Part shown: positions 1 to 7,326 of the stretch, piece by piece
Position numbering within the stretch: the first letter of the stretch is position 1
Layout: every line of letters starts with the position of its first letter
DNA from: a virus
DNA: 32,727 nt
Direction: 5' to 3' (one strand)
Virus record (IMG/VR): IMGVR_UViG_3300029260_000266
Coordinates: 1 to 32,727 of that record
The notes under the pieces: model-generated
Database searches by the model: none
Seen by the model: the letters and a program-made list of their open reading frames with translations, nothing else
What the model was told of the DNA's origin: nothing
Made by a program: the position numbers and the translations under genes

Positions 1-1
1 G

Positions 2-229
2 GAAAAGGGTGATTGTGTAAAGAAAGAAAAGAAAACTAAACATAATTGCGCTAAGAAAGTTTGCTCAGAGCAATGGGGCGAAGGAACACCAATCTTCGGA
101 CAGCACGCTACCCCAGACGAAAATGGAAACGTTGCTTGGTATGATGTTCAGTTTGAACATGGAATCGAAGAGGGTGTCTCTGTTGATAACTTGACCATTC
201 TTTCCGAAGGTCACCACGACGATCACTAA
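2..229 (+). CDS. C-terminal part of conserved protein upstream of prohead protease
   Basis: An open frame enters from the left edge and stops at TAA 227-229, giving 75 visible residues. It starts with a Lys-rich stretch, then a small domain with Cys16 and Cys21, a WGEG motif, the segment HATPDENGNVAWYDVQFEHG, and a His/Asp-rich tail (GHHDDH). The alternation of short polar turns and hydrophobic strands suggests a small beta-barrel, SH3/KOW-like. In T4 this position, just before gene 21, holds the prohead core genes 67 and 68, and marine T4-like phages carry a protein with this kind of C-terminus here. A prohead-core role is inferred from position only. The N-terminus lies outside the window. 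Confidence 0.7.
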   Translation, partial: EKGDCVKKEKKTKHNCAKKVCSEQWGEGTPIFGQHATPDENGNVAWYDVQFEHGIEEGVSVDNLTILSEGHHDDH

Positions 230-249
230 CAAAAGAAAGGCATAAAGAC

Positions 250-894
250 ATGAAGCTAATAACAGAAATGGTAGAGGACGTTGAGTGCCTCGTAGAGAAA
301 AAAGGTGACACCAAGCACTACTACATTGAAGGTGTCTTTATGCAAGCCGAGCAGAAGAACCGAAACGGTAGAGTTTATCCTACACGACACATCAATCCAG
401 CAGTGGATACGTATCGCGAACAATATGTTAATCAGAACCGTGCAATGGGTGAACTCAATCACCCATCTGGCCCCACTGTAAACCTTGACAAGGTTTCCCA
501 TATTATCAAGGAACTCAATACTGATGGAAACAACTTCGTCGGTAAGGCAAAAGTTCTTGATACTCCTATGGGTAAAATCGTCAAGAGTCTCATCGACGAA
601 GGAGCCAAACTAGGCGTGTCCTCTCGTGGTATGGGTTCACTAAAAAGGAACTCAGGCGGAATCAATGAAGTCCAGAAGGACTTTGTTCTATCTGCTGTCG
701 ATATTGTAGCGGATCCATCTGCACCAGATGCCTTTGTAAATGGCATTTTAGAAGGTAAAGAATGGATATGGGACAATGGTTTACTCCGTGAACAACAGAT
801 TGCACATTATGAAAAACAGATCAAACAAGCGTCTAGTAAAAACTTACAGGAAACAGCCTTGAATGCTTTCAAGCATTTCCTATCTAAACTTTAA
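250..894 (+). CDS. 21: Prohead core protein and maturation protease (gp21)
   Basis: The 214-residue product matches T4 gp21 in length (212) and layout. It is the serine protease assembled inside the prohead that cleaves scaffold and capsid proteins before DNA packaging. Candidate catalytic residues of this herpes-assemblin-like family are visible: His71 in GELNHPSG, Ser124/125 in LGVSSRGMG, and Asp155 in DIVADPSAPDA. An AAAGG ribosome site lies 9 bases before the ATG. It sits directly upstream of the scaffold and capsid genes, the T4 order 21-22-23. The protease presumably ends by self-cleavage, as in T4. Confidence 0.95.
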   Translation: MKLITEMVEDVECLVEKKGDTKHYYIEGVFMQAEQKNRNGRVYPTRHINPAVDTYREQYVNQNRAMGELNHPSGPTVNLDKVSHIIKELNTDGNNFVGKAKVLDTPMGKIVKSLIDEGAKLGVSSRGMGSLKRNSGGINEVQKDFVLSAVDIVADPSAPDAFVNGILEGKEWIWDNGLLREQQIAHYEKQIKQASSKNLQETALNAFKHFLSKL

Positions 895-899
895 ACTTT

Positions 900-907
900 T
901 ATAAATA
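900..907 (+). promoter_or_regulatory. T4-type late promoter (TATAAATA) before gene 22
   Basis: An exact TATAAATA, the T4 late-promoter element read by gp55-RNA polymerase, lies between genes 21 and 22. Transcription would start near 913, leaving a leader of about 20 bases with an AGGAG ribosome site (923-927) before the ATG at 934. Gene 55 is in the same window. The placement in a 39-base gap supports function; no -35 element is expected for this promoter class. Confidence 0.7.
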
Positions 908-933
908 TCAAGAATAGGCTAAAGGAGCTTTCA

Positions 934-1902
934 ATGGAAGATACACGATACGAGGAAGAAGAAGAAATGACTGCAAGTGCAGACACATCTTCGAATAATA
1001 CTGGTTCGGCAGACTACGACACCTCGGGTCGAGGTTCATATGACGCATCCGGTAAGGGTCAGCAGTTTGCTGATAATTCAGTAATCCCTGATGGGATTGC
1101 ACAGGCAAACCAAGCAAGTATTGCTGCTAAGGGTCTTGCTTACAATCCCGCAACTGTTTATGTTCCCCAGATGGGTGCAGAAGAAGTTGCGGAACATCTT
1201 GGAGTCATGTTTGACGGTCAAGATCTTTCGGAAGATTTTATGTCCCGCGCAGGAACCGTATTCGAAGCCGCAGTAAACAGTAAGATCAACGATCTTGCGA
1301 CTCAACTAGATGAGTCTTATAGAACCGTTCTCAGTGAACAACTAGAAGAAGTTGTTGGTAATCTTGCAGAAAAACTTGATGACTATCTTACTTACGTAGT
1401 TGAAGAGTGGATTAATAAGAATGAACTCGCTCTTGAGCGTGGAATCAAGACTGATGTTGCCGAATCCTTCATCACTGGTCTTAAGGGTCTCTTTGAAGCT
1501 CACTACATCAACGTTCCCGACGAACGATATGATGTTCTTGATGAACTATTCGAGTCAAACGAACAGCTTCAGAAAGATCTCAACGAGGAGATTGCAACAA
1601 ATGTTAATCTTAATTCACAGCTAAATGACACTACAAAGGCTCAGCTTTTCGCACACTATACTCAGGGTCTTGCTGACACTGAGGTTGAGAAGTTTGGTGC
1701 TCTTGCAGAAGCAATTTCTTTCGAAGATCCCCAGAGTTTCAACAATAAGTTATCACAACTACATGAGGCATACTTCGAGCACACCACTCCAGTAGCTACA
1801 CCAGTTGATCTTATTGAAGAAACAACCAACCAGAAAATCTCAAATGGAAGTGCAATGGATCAATACGTTGATACCCTTGGTTTCCATATGAGAAAGCACT
1901 AA
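934..1902 (+). CDS. 22: Prohead core scaffolding protein (gp22)
   Basis: This 322-residue acidic protein lies between the protease and the major capsid gene, which is the scaffold position in T4. Residues 6-12 are mostly Glu; about 14-45 form a Gly/Ser/Asp/Asn-rich, probably disordered segment; the rest is mostly predicted helix with many Glu and Leu (for example LSEQLEEVVGNLAEKLDDYL), as expected of a core protein that is degraded after assembly. T4 gp22 is 269 residues, so this form has an extended N-terminus. The start is supported by AGGAG 7 bases upstream and by the late promoter at 900. Identity rests on position and composition as well as family resemblance. Confidence 0.9.
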   Translation: MEDTRYEEEEEMTASADTSSNNTGSADYDTSGRGSYDASGKGQQFADNSVIPDGIAQANQASIAAKGLAYNPATVYVPQMGAEEVAEHLGVMFDGQDLSEDFMSRAGTVFEAAVNSKINDLATQLDESYRTVLSEQLEEVVGNLAEKLDDYLTYVVEEWINKNELALERGIKTDVAESFITGLKGLFEAHYINVPDERYDVLDELFESNEQLQKDLNEEIATNVNLNSQLNDTTKAQLFAHYTQGLADTEVEKFGALAEAISFEDPQSFNNKLSQLHEAYFEHTTPVATPVDLIEETTNQKISNGSAMDQYVDTLGFHMRKH

Positions 1903-1951
1903 TTAAATATTTTTTACGTAAAACAATAACCCTAACAGGAGAAATCTAAAA

Positions 1952-3439
1952 ATGGATTTTAACAACCAAGCCCCAATGGATGCTCTCTGCGAAAAGTGGG
2001 AACCCCTACTTGAGCATGATGCACTCCCTCGAATCGAAGATTCATATAAGAAGAAGGTAACTTCGGTCCTTCTAGAAAACCAAGAAAAAGCTCTTCGTGA
2101 GCAGTACATTCAGGAAGCTGGACCAGCCAACGCAATGGGTGGTAACTTCTCTGATCCTCAGATCACAGCAGGTGGCGTCGGCGCTCTTGCTGGTTATGAT
2201 CCCGTCCTTATTAGCCTCGTCCGTCGTGCTATGCCAAACCTAATGGCTTACGACATTGCTGGTGTTCAGCCCATGAGTGCTCCTACCGGTCTCATCTTTG
2301 CGATGCGTGCCCGTTACGGTGCTCAGGCTGCTGCTGGTGCTGGTTCAGTTGCTTCGTCCCCCGAAGCTCTCTTCCAAGAAGCTAACGCTAAGTTCTCTGG
2401 TAACTCCGGTCCTGTTTCGCAGGTCAACGGTGTTGCAGCATTCAGTGCTACCGGTGGTGTAAACCCAACTGGTGTCACTGCTGGTTCGCCCGCTGGTGGT
2501 ACTTACGGTGGAACTGACCCCCGTCAAGCTGTTGCTGGTAGTGTATTCGCTACGGCATTCCGTGGAATGCTTACCGGTACTGCCGAAAAGCTCGGTTCTA
2601 ACGTTGACGGTGCATTCGCTCAGATGGCATTCAACATTGATCGTGTTGCTGTCTCTGCTCGTAGCCGTGCGCTCAAGGCTGAGTACACCACTGAGCTTGC
2701 TCAGGATCTCAAGGCTGTTCACGGACTTGATGCTGAGACCGAACTTGCTAACATTCTTAGCACTGAAATTCTCGCTGAAATCAACCGAGAACTTGTTCGT
2801 ACCATCTACTACAACGCGCAGCTAGGTGCTCAACAGACCGACCTTTCAGGTAGGGCTTCGGGTGCTGCAATCGGTGGTCTTTATGACCTCAACGCTGACT
2901 CTGATGGTCGTTGGAGCGCAGAACGCTTCCGTGGTCTCATGTTCCAGATCGAACGTGAAGCCAACACCATCGCTAAGGAAACTCGCCGTGGTAAGGGTAA
3001 CTTCCTCATCTGCTCGTCAGATGTCGCAAGTGCTCTCGCAATGGGTGGCTTCCTTAACATCTCACCTGCAATCAACAACCAATTGGAAGTTGATGACACT
3101 GGTAACACCTTCGCTGGTGTTCTCAATGGTAAGATGAGAGTCTACATTGATCCCTACTCAAGCACTACTGGCACTGATTTCGCTTGTATTGGTTACAAGG
3201 GAACTAGTCCCTATGACGCTGGTCTATTCTACTGCCCCTACGTTCCCCTCCAGATGGTGCGTGCGGTTGGTCAGGACAGCTTCCAGCCTCGTATCGGGTT
3301 CAAGACTCGTTACGGAATGGTCAACAACCCATTCGCTCGTAACGATGGATCTGGTGACGTATTCAACGCAACCGCCGGTGGTAACCAGTACTACCGTCTC
3401 TTCGCAATCAAGAACCTTCACGGTAACTCACCTGTTTGA
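1952..3439 (+). CDS. 23: Major capsid protein (gp23)
   Basis: The 495-residue product is the T4-type major capsid protein (HK97 fold), forming the hexamers of the head. The N-terminal region ends in the motif IQE-AG (E55/A56), which fits the gp21 protease consensus (hydrophobic-X-Glu before a small residue), so the mature chain probably starts at Ala56. The family signature around SLVRRAMPNLMAYDIAGVQP follows at about residues 85-105. Codons are strongly biased (GGT, GCT, CGT, AAC, CTC), more than in neighbouring genes, as expected for the most abundant phage protein. AGGAG precedes the ATG. A terminator follows directly, closing the head module. No separate vertex gene 24 follows. Confidence 0.97.
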   Translation: MDFNNQAPMDALCEKWEPLLEHDALPRIEDSYKKKVTSVLLENQEKALREQYIQEAGPANAMGGNFSDPQITAGGVGALAGYDPVLISLVRRAMPNLMAYDIAGVQPMSAPTGLIFAMRARYGAQAAAGAGSVASSPEALFQEANAKFSGNSGPVSQVNGVAAFSATGGVNPTGVTAGSPAGGTYGGTDPRQAVAGSVFATAFRGMLTGTAEKLGSNVDGAFAQMAFNIDRVAVSARSRALKAEYTTELAQDLKAVHGLDAETELANILSTEILAEINRELVRTIYYNAQLGAQQTDLSGRASGAAIGGLYDLNADSDGRWSAERFRGLMFQIEREANTIAKETRRGKGNFLICSSDVASALAMGGFLNISPAINNQLEVDDTGNTFAGVLNGKMRVYIDPYSSTTGTDFACIGYKGTSPYDAGLFYCPYVPLQMVRAVGQDSFQPRIGFKTRYGMVNNPFARNDGSGDVFNATAGGNQYYRLFAIKNLHGNSPV

Positions 3440-3466
3440 TCTTGATATTAGAATAATAATTATAGC

Positions 3467-3498
3467 AGCGAGGGTCTTCGGACCCTCGTTGTTTTTTT
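3467..3498 (+). terminator. Intrinsic terminator after gene 23 (UUCG tetraloop)
   Basis: A ten-pair stem (3467-3476 with 3481-3490, including one G-U pair) encloses the stable tetraloop TTCG and is followed, after one G, by seven T residues (3492-3498). It lies 28 bases after the gene 23 stop and is the only strong factor-independent terminator I see in the window. It would stop very high capsid transcription from running into the next genes. Confidence 0.92.
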
Positions 3499-3505
3499 AT
3501 AAATA
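3498..3505 (+). promoter_or_regulatory. T4-type late promoter abutting the terminator
   Basis: An exact TATAAATA begins on the last T of the terminator's T-run and ends 8 bases before the ATG at 3514. By T4 geometry transcription would start near 3511, giving a virtually leaderless message for the tail-tube-like gene. If the promoter is real, the site is a fused terminator-promoter switch. The match could also be chance in AT-rich DNA, but its intergenic position argues for function. Confidence 0.55.
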
Positions 3506-3513
3506 CTTTTAGT

Positions 3514-4002
3514 ATGTCACAACCACCAACAAATAACTACCTAGCAACAAATTTTTTCAAGTTGGAATTTCCGGAAATTCCTAATGTAGAGTACTTTGCA
3601 CAATCTGTAAATCTACCATCATTCACAATATCACCACTTGAATTGCCTGTTGCACAATTAGGTGTTCCTATTAGAATACCAGTTGGACGATATTTCTATG
3701 AGAATATGTCAATCTCATTCCTCGTAGATGAACAAATGAAAAACTGGCTAGAAGTTTACAACTGGATGAGAACCTGTAGTACGGCAGAAGATGTTCCGGG
3801 TGAGTGGAACGGTCACAGTAATATTTTCAAAGATGCGACTTTACAAATCATGGATGGATCGTATAATCAGATAAGGAAAATTGTGTTCAAGGACATGTTC
3901 CCTGTGGGGATCAGTGGAATTCAATTTTCCTCGGTGGTTGTTGATACAGAACCTGTGATTGCTACAGCCACATTTTCTTATACTTCATATTCAATAGAAT
4001 GA
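3514..4002 (+). CDS. Tail-tube-like structural protein, likely gp3 tail completion
   Basis: The 162-residue product has the look of a phage tail-tube-fold protein. It opens with LATNFFKLEFPEIPNVEYF, continues with a segment on lattice contacts (SVNLPSFTISPLELPV), a loop with VPIRIPVGR, a conserved-looking helix (MKNWLEVYNWMRTC), and ends in alternating strands. In marine T4-like phages the gene right after 23 is gene 3, for the tail completion and sheath stabilizer protein, so gp3 is the best guess. A gp19-like tail-tube paralogue is the alternative. No clear ribosome site precedes the ATG, in keeping with the possible leaderless start. Confidence 0.75.
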   Translation: MSQPPTNNYLATNFFKLEFPEIPNVEYFAQSVNLPSFTISPLELPVAQLGVPIRIPVGRYFYENMSISFLVDEQMKNWLEVYNWMRTCSTAEDVPGEWNGHSNIFKDATLQIMDGSYNQIRKIVFKDMFPVGISGIQFSSVVVDTEPVIATATFSYTSYSIE

Positions 4003-4009
4003 GGAATGA

Positions 4010-4444
4010 ATGATACTTAATGAACTTTATGAGATGGTGAATGTAGACTTAGAGATTGACAAAACAGAACTCGATACCGAGTCACTCAGAACCCCACAAA
4101 TTCATAATAAGTACCTAATCCTCTATAGCAAAGAAAAGCTAAAGTTGGAACATGTGTTGTCTGAGAAGAAAGTCAAGAGACGTAACAAATGGCTATACTA
4201 CACAGGTAAAATGTCCCAAGAAGATCTTGACAGATTCGGTTGGGAACCATTTGATCTAGTAATTCTCAAGACCGAAGTGGATCGCTTCGTTGAATCTGAT
4301 GAAGAAATGATCAAGCTAGGTGCAAAGATTACACTACAGCAAGAAGTTGTTAGCTATCTGGAGAGTGTTGTAAAAATGATATCCAACCGGCAGTGGAATA
4401 TTAGAGCCGCACTCGACTGGATCAAGTTCACACAGGGGGCATAA
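4010..4444 (+). CDS. uvsY: UvsY recombination mediator
   Basis: This small, charged, mostly helical protein (144 residues; T4 UvsY has 137) loads the UvsX recombinase on single-stranded DNA coated by gp32 during recombination-dependent replication. The visible family pattern is an N-terminal ILNELYEMVNVDLEID, a central KWLYYTGK, then a VDRFVESDEEMIKL segment, and a C-terminal helix LDWIKFTQGA. It lies immediately upstream of uvsW, as in marine T4-like phages. A GAGGAATGA ribosome site overlaps the start region. Sequence similarity to T4 UvsY is weak but the order of motifs and the context agree. Confidence 0.88.
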   Translation: MILNELYEMVNVDLEIDKTELDTESLRTPQIHNKYLILYSKEKLKLEHVLSEKKVKRRNKWLYYTGKMSQEDLDRFGWEPFDLVILKTEVDRFVESDEEMIKLGAKITLQQEVVSYLESVVKMISNRQWNIRAALDWIKFTQGA

Positions 4445-4451
4445 ATAATGT

Positions 4452-5918
4452 GTGACTCACATAGATGTACATAAGTTAGATTCCGTCAATATGAAAATTG
4501 ACTGTGACGACTCGATCGCAAAAGAACTCAACCAGTTCTTCACCTTCGAAGTACCGAACTATCAATTTACTCCAGCATATAAGAATAAAAAATGGGATGG
4601 TATGATCCGCCTGTTTAACCTGTATTCACGTAGACTCTATATCGGTCTGATGGACTATCTCATACAGTTCGCGAAAGACAGGAACTACACAATCGAACAA
4701 GATTTCGATAACACTGTAGAACTTGATTCAGATGAAGTCGAGCAGTTCATAGCATCGCTCAATCTAAAAATAACTCCATACGATTACCAGATTTCTGCAA
4801 TAAAACATGCAATCAAGACACAAAGATCTCTTCTGCTATCCCCAACAGGAAGTGGTAAATCTTTAATAATCTACTGCCTGGTTCGCTACTACCTCGATCA
4901 AATACAAGATGATGAAAAGATTTTAATCGTAGTACCAACCACTGGTCTGGTCTCACAAATGTATAACGATTTCCGTGACTATGCTGGTAAGGAATGGAAA
5001 GTCGAAAAGAACTGCCACACAATTTTCTCGGGTCAGGATAAGACCACACCTAAGCAGGTCGTGATATCCACTTGGCAGAGCATCTATAAAATGCCCACAG
5101 AATACTTTGAGCAGTATAAGATGGTGGTTGGTGATGAATGTCACTTATTCAAAGCAAAGTCTCTGACCTCACTTATGTCCAAAATGATAAACGCAGATTT
5201 CCGTATCGGAACCACCGGAACGCTCGATGGGACACAGGTACATAAGCTTGTAATCGAAGGACTTTTCGGTAGAGTACATAAAGTAACGACCACGAAGAAT
5301 CTCATGGAAAAGGAAGTATTATCAAATCTGTCAATTGATTGCCTTGTTCTAGAATATAAGCCAGAAGAAATTGAACAGATCAAACGAGCAAAATACATTG
5401 ATGAGTTGAAATGGATAGTCGCACACGAAAGAAGAAATAAGTTCATATCAAAGCTCGCAAAGTCCGTGAAGGGAAACACCCTCGTACTATTCAATTATGT
5501 TGACTTACACGGCAAACCATTATATAAACTTATTACTGAAATGTGCCCTGATAAGAAGGTGTTCATGATTTATGGTGGTACAGATGTCCAGCAGAGGGAG
5601 GAAATCAGACAGATTGTCGATAAAGAAAAAGACGCTATTCTGGTCGCCTCCTACGGTACATGCTCTACAGGAATCAATATCAAAAACATTCACAATATTA
5701 TTTTTACATCCCCGTCCAAATCTGTCATCCGTGTCTTGCAGTCCATAGGAAGAGGTCTGAGACGCTCTGAGAGCAAGGACAGCATGAAGCTATATGACCT
5801 AGCAGATAATTTATCTCATAAAAAATACAGAAATCACACTATGCGACATCTTGATGCTAGAATCAAAATATATACTAAGGAACATTTTGATTATAAGCTA
5901 ATTTCGATGAAAATCTAA
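4452..5918 (+). CDS. uvsW: UvsW RNA-DNA and DNA helicase
   Basis: The 488-residue superfamily 2 helicase unwinds branched DNA and R-loops and helps switch T4 from origin- to recombination-dependent replication. The N-terminal UvsW domain aligns from the start (DVHKLDSVNMKIDCDD, then KNKKWDGMIRLF). Helicase motifs are clear: Q-motif region ITPYDYQ, Walker A PTGSGKS (131-137), DECH box (228-231), TGTLDG, and motif VI QSIGRGLRR. The start is GTG at 4452. The ATG at 4494 would cut off conserved N-terminal residues, so GTG is preferred. A one-mismatch late element (CATAAATA, 4440-4447) lies too close to the start to be convincing. Confidence 0.95.
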   Translation: MTHIDVHKLDSVNMKIDCDDSIAKELNQFFTFEVPNYQFTPAYKNKKWDGMIRLFNLYSRRLYIGLMDYLIQFAKDRNYTIEQDFDNTVELDSDEVEQFIASLNLKITPYDYQISAIKHAIKTQRSLLLSPTGSGKSLIIYCLVRYYLDQIQDDEKILIVVPTTGLVSQMYNDFRDYAGKEWKVEKNCHTIFSGQDKTTPKQVVISTWQSIYKMPTEYFEQYKMVVGDECHLFKAKSLTSLMSKMINADFRIGTTGTLDGTQVHKLVIEGLFGRVHKVTTTKNLMEKEVLSNLSIDCLVLEYKPEEIEQIKRAKYIDELKWIVAHERRNKFISKLAKSVKGNTLVLFNYVDLHGKPLYKLITEMCPDKKVFMIYGGTDVQQREEIRQIVDKEKDAILVASYGTCSTGINIKNIHNIIFTSPSKSVIRVLQSIGRGLRRSESKDSMKLYDLADNLSHKKYRNHTMRHLDARIKIYTKEHFDYKLISMKI

Positions 5919-5927
5919 GGAGACAAT

Positions 5928-6671
5928 ATGAGTTCGTCCTACCGTGTTCTTAAATTACAAAGTGGTGAAGAGATCATCGCTAAAATTAAAGGGAAAAAAG
6001 GAGAAAAGATTATCCTAGAAAATCCCATGGTTTTTACCACACAATTTAGAAGTACTCCACTTGGCCAGACACAAGAAATAACTTTTCTTAAAGATTGGCT
6101 TATAAATATCGAAAAAGATACTGTAAAGATTCCTGAGAATTTTATAGTAACGTGGAATTCACCTTCTAGTGATGTGAGTAAACTTTACGATGCAGAGAGA
6201 AAACTAAAATCTGAAAAGCAGTTTCTTAAAGCCAAAAAACAAGATATAACTAAAACAAATCCTAACAATAAACTAGATGAAATTTCACTAGAAAAGATTT
6301 TAGATGATTTAAAGAAACTAGAAGAATCAATTGATGATAATCCAGAAGTACCAAAAGAAATAAAACCACCCACCGGGATTCCTCCTGGCTTTCCTAAGAA
6401 TTCAATTTTTATGAATATGATATTACCCCCTGATTTTCTTAAGGAGTTAATCGATGAAGGTTATTTTGATATGGATGATATGGAAGGTATTATGCCGGGA
6501 ATGATGCATCCTGACGACGAGGAAATGCTTTCGAATTTTCACAGCACACAAGAAGAAATCAGTGAAGAAAAATATACTGGAGATGAAACAGAAGATCCTG
6601 ATTATGGTAATCGCTGGACTGACTGGAACCCAGATCCACTGTCAGATGAATATGGAAATGAATCTCTTTAA
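5928..6671 (+). CDS. Sm-like (LSm) domain protein with acidic tail
   Basis: The first 80 residues fit a single Sm-like beta-barrel: YRVLKLQSGEEIIAKIKGK, then EKIILENPMVFTT, and a second strand block around ITFLKDWLI and IPENFIVTWN. This N-terminal pattern recurs in proteins of marine T4-like phages. It is followed by a Lys/Glu helix-rich linker (about 82-140), a Pro/Met-rich region (PPTGIPPGFPKNS) and a very acidic tail. Sm folds bind RNA in ring assemblies, so an RNA role is possible but not shown. It sits between uvsW and gene 55 with an AGGAGA ribosome site. T4 has no close equivalent at this position. Confidence 0.7.
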   Translation: MSSSYRVLKLQSGEEIIAKIKGKKGEKIILENPMVFTTQFRSTPLGQTQEITFLKDWLINIEKDTVKIPENFIVTWNSPSSDVSKLYDAERKLKSEKQFLKAKKQDITKTNPNNKLDEISLEKILDDLKKLEESIDDNPEVPKEIKPPTGIPPGFPKNSIFMNMILPPDFLKELIDEGYFDMDDMEGIMPGMMHPDDEEMLSNFHSTQEEISEEKYTGDETEDPDYGNRWTDWNPDPLSDEYGNESL

Positions 6672-6731
6672 GTAACTCTAGAGTATTCCTTTTCACCCCT
6701 TACACAGGGGATTGTAAACGGTGTAGAGAAT

Positions 6732-6774
6732 TTGTCAATAAAAAACTTGTAATTATTTTTTATGAGTGTATTAT
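6732..6774 (+). promoter_or_regulatory. Sigma-70-like promoter(s) before gene 55
   Basis: The 124-base gap 6672-6795 is the longest in the window. TTGTAA (6747-6752) and TATTAT (6769-6774) are spaced by 16 bases, predicting a start near 6781 and a 15-base leader with GAAAG before the ATG at 6796. A second pair, TTGTCA (6732-6737) and TATTTT (6754-6759), lies just upstream. The host-type elements would let the late sigma factor be made before late promoters can fire. The remainder of the gap holds a short palindrome (ACTCTAGAGT, 6675-6684) and a weak CCCC/GGGG hairpin without a T-run. Confidence 0.5.
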
Positions 6775-6795
6775 TATGTAAAGAAAGCAGATTAC

Positions 6796-7326
6796 ATGGC
6801 TAAAAAGAATCACTATATTGATAACAAAGAATTTTTCAAGCATATGTGTGAATGGAAAGAAGCTCTAATTGAAGCTGAAAATGCAGGAGAACCTAAGGCA
6901 CCAATATCAAATTATATTGGGAAATGCTTTATAGACATTGCAGAACATTTAGCACAGAAACCAAACTTTACAAATTATCCTTACAAGGATGAGATGATTA
7001 ACGACTCGATTGAGAATTGTGTGATGTATGCCCACAATTTTAATCCAGAAAAGTCTAAGAATCCTTTCTCATATTTTACACAGATAATTTATTACGCTTT
7101 TCTTCGTAGAATAGAAAAAGAGAAGAAGCAGAATTTCATCAAGTTTAAACTAGCTGAAATGAAAGATGATGGTACGATGAGTACATGGTACAAAGAGAAT
7201 TACTTTGATCGTGATTCAATGAAAGATGCCATGAAAGAACATTTTAATCTTTCTGATGATGATGTAAAAAGAATGCAGCCTAAAAAGAAAGCAAAGAAAG
7301 AATCAGACGGAAAACTATTTGAATGA
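6796..7326 (+). CDS. 55: Late-transcription sigma factor (gp55)
   Basis: The 176-residue product is the highly diverged sigma-70-family subunit that directs host RNA polymerase to late promoters. Its layout follows T4 gp55: HYIDNKEFFKHMCEWK at the start, a region-2 core with MINDSIENCVMYAHNF and KSKNPFSYFTQIIYYAF, then RRIEKEKKQ. T4 gp55 ends in a short sliding-clamp-binding peptide; here the chain ends in GKLFE, a plausible minimal version. ATG 6796 was chosen over GTG 6766 because a promoter -10 element overlaps the earlier codons and GAAAG sits 8 bases before the ATG. It overlaps gene 47 by ATGA. Confidence 0.93.
   Translation: MAKKNHYIDNKEFFKHMCEWKEALIEAENAGEPKAPISNYIGKCFIDIAEHLAQKPNFTNYPYKDEMINDSIENCVMYAHNFNPEKSKNPFSYFTQIIYYAFLRRIEKEKKQNFIKFKLAEMKDDGTMSTWYKENYFDRDSMKDAMKEHFNLSDDDVKRMQPKKKAKKESDGKLFE

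Noticed and set aside
2345-2722. Minus-strand open frame opposite gene 23
   Set aside because: Ser/Thr-rich shadow of the strongly codon-biased capsid gene, with no motif or ribosome site; all credible genes in the window are on the plus strand.
4440-4447. CATAAATA before uvsW as a late promoter
   Set aside because: One mismatch, and the predicted transcript start would fall on the GTG start codon; uvsW is also expected to have other promoters.
6101-6108. TATAAATA inside the Sm-like gene
   Set aside because: Lies deep in coding sequence, nearly 700 bases before the next start; likely chance in AT-rich DNA.
6675-6727. Palindrome ACTCTAGAGT and CCCC/GGGG hairpin after the Sm-like gene as a terminator
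   Set aside because: Stems are short and no T-run follows; not convincing as a terminator.
6766-6795. GTG 6766 as the start of gene 55
   Set aside because: It overlaps a probable promoter -10 element, lacks a ribosome site and adds residues not typical of gp55; ATG 6796 fits better.
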